From an uncultured Dokdonia sp. (lineage in GTDB: Bacteria; Bacteroidota; Bacteroidia; Flavobacteriales; Flavobacteriaceae): a stretch of DNA of 64,000 nucleotides. The first letter of the stretch is position 1, and the number at the start of each line of letters is the position of its first letter. The position numbers and the translations under genes are program-made. Under the pieces are notes generated by a model. It was not told where the DNA came from. It saw nothing but the letters and a program-made list of their open reading frames with translations, and did not search any database. The stretch spans positions 62,001 through 126,000 of the forward strand of contig NZ_CANLOB010000013.1 in assembly GCF_947492815.1 (NCBI RefSeq), written 5' to 3'. Below are positions 61,702 through 64,000 of the stretch, piece after piece.

Positions 61702-63393
61702 ATGAGTGACGATAAAAAGATAATATTTTCTATGTCTGGAGTGTCAAAGACATATCCAGGCGCACAAACACCTGTTCTTAAAAAAATATATTTAAGCTTT
61801 TTTTATGGAGCTAAAATTGGAATCTTAGGTCTTAATGGTTCTGGTAAATCTACTTTAATGAAAATTATTGCAGGTTTAGATACCAATTTTCAAGGAGAAG
61901 TAACTTCAGATAAAGAATTTACAACGGGATACCTTGAACAAGAACCACAACTTGATCCAGAAAAAACAGTATTAGAAGTTGTTAAAGAAGGTGCTGCAGA
62001 GACTGTAGCGATACTTGATGAATATAATAGTATCAATGATCAGTTTGGTCTAGAAGAAGTATATAGTGACGCTGATAAGATGGAGAAATTAATGGCACGT
62101 CAAGCAGTACTTCAAGATGAAATAGACGCTCGAGGCGCTTGGGAACTAGATACAAAGCTTGAAATTGCAATGGATGCCTTACGTACACCTCCAGGTGATC
62201 AGAAAGTAGGTGTGCTTTCTGGAGGAGAAAAACGCCGCGTGGCTTTATGTAGACTTTTATTGCAAGAACCAGATGTGTTATTACTAGATGAGCCTACTAA
62301 CCACTTGGATGCAGAATCAGTACATTGGTTAGAACATCATTTAGCGCAATATAAAGGAACCGTTATTGCAGTTACACACGACCGTTACTTCTTAGATAAT
62401 GTGGCAGGATGGATTCTTGAATTAGATAGGGGAGAAGGGATTCCTTGGAAAGGAAACTATTCTTCTTGGCTAGATCAAAAATCAAAACGTATGGCACAAG
62501 AAAGCAAAACAGCTTCTAAACGTCAAAAAACGCTAGAACGAGAACTTGATTGGGTGCGCCAAGGAGCAAAAGGACGTCAAACAAAGCAGAAAGCACGTTT
62601 GAAGAACTATGACAAGTTAATGAGTCAAGACCAAAAGCAAGTAGATGAAAAACTAGAAATCTATATCCCGAATGGACCTCGTTTAGGAACCAATGTGATT
62701 GAAGCTACAGGCGTAAGTAAAGCATTTGGCGATAAGCTTTTATATGAAGATTTAAACTTTAATCTTCCACAAGCAGGTATTGTTGGGATTATAGGACCAA
62801 ATGGTGCTGGTAAAACCACTATTTTCAAAATGATTATGGGAGAAGAAACTGCAGATAAAGGTACTTTTGCTGTAGGTGATACTGCAAAAATTGCTTATGT
62901 AGATCAGAGTCATGCAAACATTGATCCTGATAAAACCATTTGGCAAAACTTTTCTGATGAACAAGATTTAGTGCTTATGGGTGGACGAGAAGTGAATTCT
63001 AGAGCGTATCTAAGTCGTTTTAATTTTAGCGGAAGCGAACAAAATAAAAAAGTATCCACCTTATCTGGAGGAGAACGTAACCGTTTGCATTTGGCAATGA
63101 CCTTAAAAGAAGAAGGAAATGTACTCCTCTTAGATGAACCTACCAATGATCTTGATGTAAACACTTTACGAGCTTTGGAGGAAGGACTTGAAAACTTTGC
63201 AGGTTGTGCTGTGGTGATTAGTCACGACCGTTGGTTCTTAGACCGTATTTGTACACATATATTAGCTTTTGAAGGAGACAGTCAAGTATATTTCTTTGAA
63301 GGTAGTTTTTCTGATTACGAAGAAAACAAGAAAAAGCGCCTTGGAGGTGATTTAATGCCAAAGAGAATTAAGTATAAAAAATTGATACGATAA
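61702..63393 (+). CDS. ettA: Energy-dependent translational throttle protein EttA (ABC-F)
   Basis: A 563-residue ABC-F protein without transmembrane helices. It binds the ribosomal E site and couples translation to the ATP/ADP ratio. Walker A1 is GLNGSGKST, signature VLSGGEKRRVAL, Walker B LLLDEPTNHLD; Walker A2 is GPNGAGKTT, signature TLSGGERNRLHLAM, Walker B LLLDEPTNDLD. The linker with KGNYSSWLDQKSKRMAQE and the P-site tRNA interaction motif RQGAKGRQTKQKARL are the EttA type. Length is close to E. coli EttA. Followed by a strong terminator. Confidence 0.96.
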   Translation: MSDDKKIIFSMSGVSKTYPGAQTPVLKKIYLSFFYGAKIGILGLNGSGKSTLMKIIAGLDTNFQGEVTSDKEFTTGYLEQEPQLDPEKTVLEVVKEGAAETVAILDEYNSINDQFGLEEVYSDADKMEKLMARQAVLQDEIDARGAWELDTKLEIAMDALRTPPGDQKVGVLSGGEKRRVALCRLLLQEPDVLLLDEPTNHLDAESVHWLEHHLAQYKGTVIAVTHDRYFLDNVAGWILELDRGEGIPWKGNYSSWLDQKSKRMAQESKTASKRQKTLERELDWVRQGAKGRQTKQKARLKNYDKLMSQDQKQVDEKLEIYIPNGPRLGTNVIEATGVSKAFGDKLLYEDLNFNLPQAGIVGIIGPNGAGKTTIFKMIMGEETADKGTFAVGDTAKIAYVDQSHANIDPDKTIWQNFSDEQDLVLMGGREVNSRAYLSRFNFSGSEQNKKVSTLSGGERNRLHLAMTLKEEGNVLLLDEPTNDLDVNTLRALEEGLENFAGCAVVISHDRWFLDRICTHILAFEGDSQVYFFEGSFSDYEENKKKRLGGDLMPKRIKYKKLIR

Positions 63394-63411
63394 TTCATCA
63401 CTTCAATAGTA

Positions 63412-63451
63412 CATAAAACGACTCGAGGTTTTAATCTCGAGTCGTTTTATG
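63412..63451 (+). terminator. Rho-independent terminator of ettA
   Basis: Perfect 16-bp stem CATAAAACGACTCGAG with an 8-nt loop and the matching arm, ending in CGTTTTATG. Confidence 0.85.
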
Positions 63452-63563
63452 CATTTATCTTTTCTTTGTTATCAGATTTTTATATTTCAATACACTATAT
63501 ATAGTGTCATAAGATGTGATACTAGTTTCCTACCTTTATTAGAAAATTTATATTAAGACTCCT

Positions 63564-64000
63564 ATGTATACTACTATACAAACAATTGCCTTTGATGCCG
63601 ATGATACTCTTTGGATAAATGAAACATTTTTTAGAGATGCCGAAGATCAATTTTGCGCATTATTTAAAGACTATGTTTCTTATGAAGAGTGTCAAAGACT
63701 TTTGTTCAATATGGAAATGCATAACCTTCCTATGTATGGCTATGGCATAAAACCGTTTACGCTATCATTAATAGAAGCTGCTATAGAGATTACAAATAAT
63801 GAAGTGTCTATTTCGCAAATTTCTGAATTAATAACTTTGGGGAAATTAATGTTAGAAGCGCCAGTGGTTCTTATAGATGGTATTGAAGAGGTGTTGGGTA
63901 CGCTTTCGCGAAAGCATAAACTGGTGGTTGCAACAAAAGGAGACCTATTAGATCAAGAACGAAAGTTAGAGAAGTCTGGACTAGCAAAATATTTTCATCA
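63564..64000 (+). CDS. HAD family hydrolase (3' end outside the window)
   Basis: The frame opens at ATG 63564 and runs to the window edge (145 codons). Residues 10-18 are FDADDTLWI, the HAD motif I with the nucleophile Asp11 and acid Asp13 (DxD). EAPVVLIDGIEEVLGTLSRK is the start of the cap/core junction and VVATKGDLLDQE holds the motif II Thr. It is a phosphatase-type HAD; the substrate is unknown because the C-terminal half is missing. A palindrome copy inside encodes LSRK. Confidence 0.85.
   Translation, partial: MYTTIQTIAFDADDTLWINETFFRDAEDQFCALFKDYVSYEECQRLLFNMEMHNLPMYGYGIKPFTLSLIEAAIEITNNEVSISQISELITLGKLMLEAPVVLIDGIEEVLGTLSRKHKLVVATKGDLLDQERKLEKSGLAKYFH
63900..63917. repeat. Palindrome core ACGCTTTCGCGAAAGCAT inside the HAD gene
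   Basis: In-frame copy encoding T-L-S-R-K-H in the partial gene at the window end. Confidence 0.95.

Noticed and set aside
1..64000. Insertion sequences, phage genes, integrons or tRNA genes
   Set aside because: No transposase, integrase, phage structural gene, or tRNA-like sequence was seen on either strand.

Overview
The window reads as chromosomal DNA of a marine-type member of the Flavobacteriaceae (Bacteroidota). The evidence is AT-rich DNA, many genes for Sec-exported proteins and lipoproteins, a protein with a type IX secretion sorting domain (type B), a TonB-dependent receptor, LytS/LytTR sensor-regulator pairs, promoter sequences of the TAnnTTTG type, and the absence of strong Shine-Dalgarno sites. 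I cannot name the genus. I saw no phage, insertion sequence, rRNA, tRNA or CRISPR array. A perfect palindrome centred on TTTCGCGAAA occurs 17 times, about once per 3.8 kb, both between and inside genes.

Layout. 0-5 kb: exported proteins of unknown function, a YbdG-type mechanosensitive channel and a lipoprotein metzincin protease. 5-10 kb: GNAT acetyltransferase, SMI1/KNR4 protein, an ArsR/SRPBCC pair with twin operators, and a GH20 hexosaminidase gene split by one in-frame stop codon. 10-20.4 kb: TonB receptor, LytS/LytTR pair, subtilisin-like protease, ABC exporter, DinB protein, two head-to-head genes for small double-glycine peptides (RiPP or bacteriocin-like precursors), and an AraC regulator. 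20.4-34 kb: two beta-lactamase-fold serine hydrolases, an exported propeller/Ig pair, a 1078-residue VIT-VWA-TonB_C-DUF2135 protein, a second LytS/LytTR pair, DUF2807 and DUF4251 proteins and an RNA pseudouridine synthase. 34-46 kb: hybrid sensor kinase, RlmF, T9SS type B adhesin-like protein, and an acylase/LamG/Crp gene string. 46-51 kb: two mechanosensitive channels (MscS, MscL), a GAF histidine kinase and CorA. 51-64 kb: SDR-DUF2867, a six-hairpin glycosidase, a metallophosphoesterase, an EamA transporter, an M28 peptidase, a cold-shock-domain protein, VF530, PabB, EttA and a HAD hydrolase cut by the window end.

The most interesting part is 12.4-20.4 kb. Two small peptides with double-glycine leaders lie divergently and share a nearly identical 25-nt sequence up to and including the start codon. 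Upstream of one are two 9-bp direct repeats separated by exactly 12 bp, the geometry of LytTR/ComE operators. A related 21-bp-period repeat lies upstream of the nearby LytS/LytTR genes. A subtilisin-like protease and an ABC exporter lie between. This could be a peptide-signalling or RiPP-export locus, but no modification enzyme or C39 transporter is in the window, so the link is a hypothesis.

The rest is mostly ordinary core and accessory content: envelope maintenance, osmotic safety valves, carbohydrate and peptide degradation, and translation factors. The annotated starts often differ from the longest open frame, because a clear signal peptide or family alignment points to an internal ATG.
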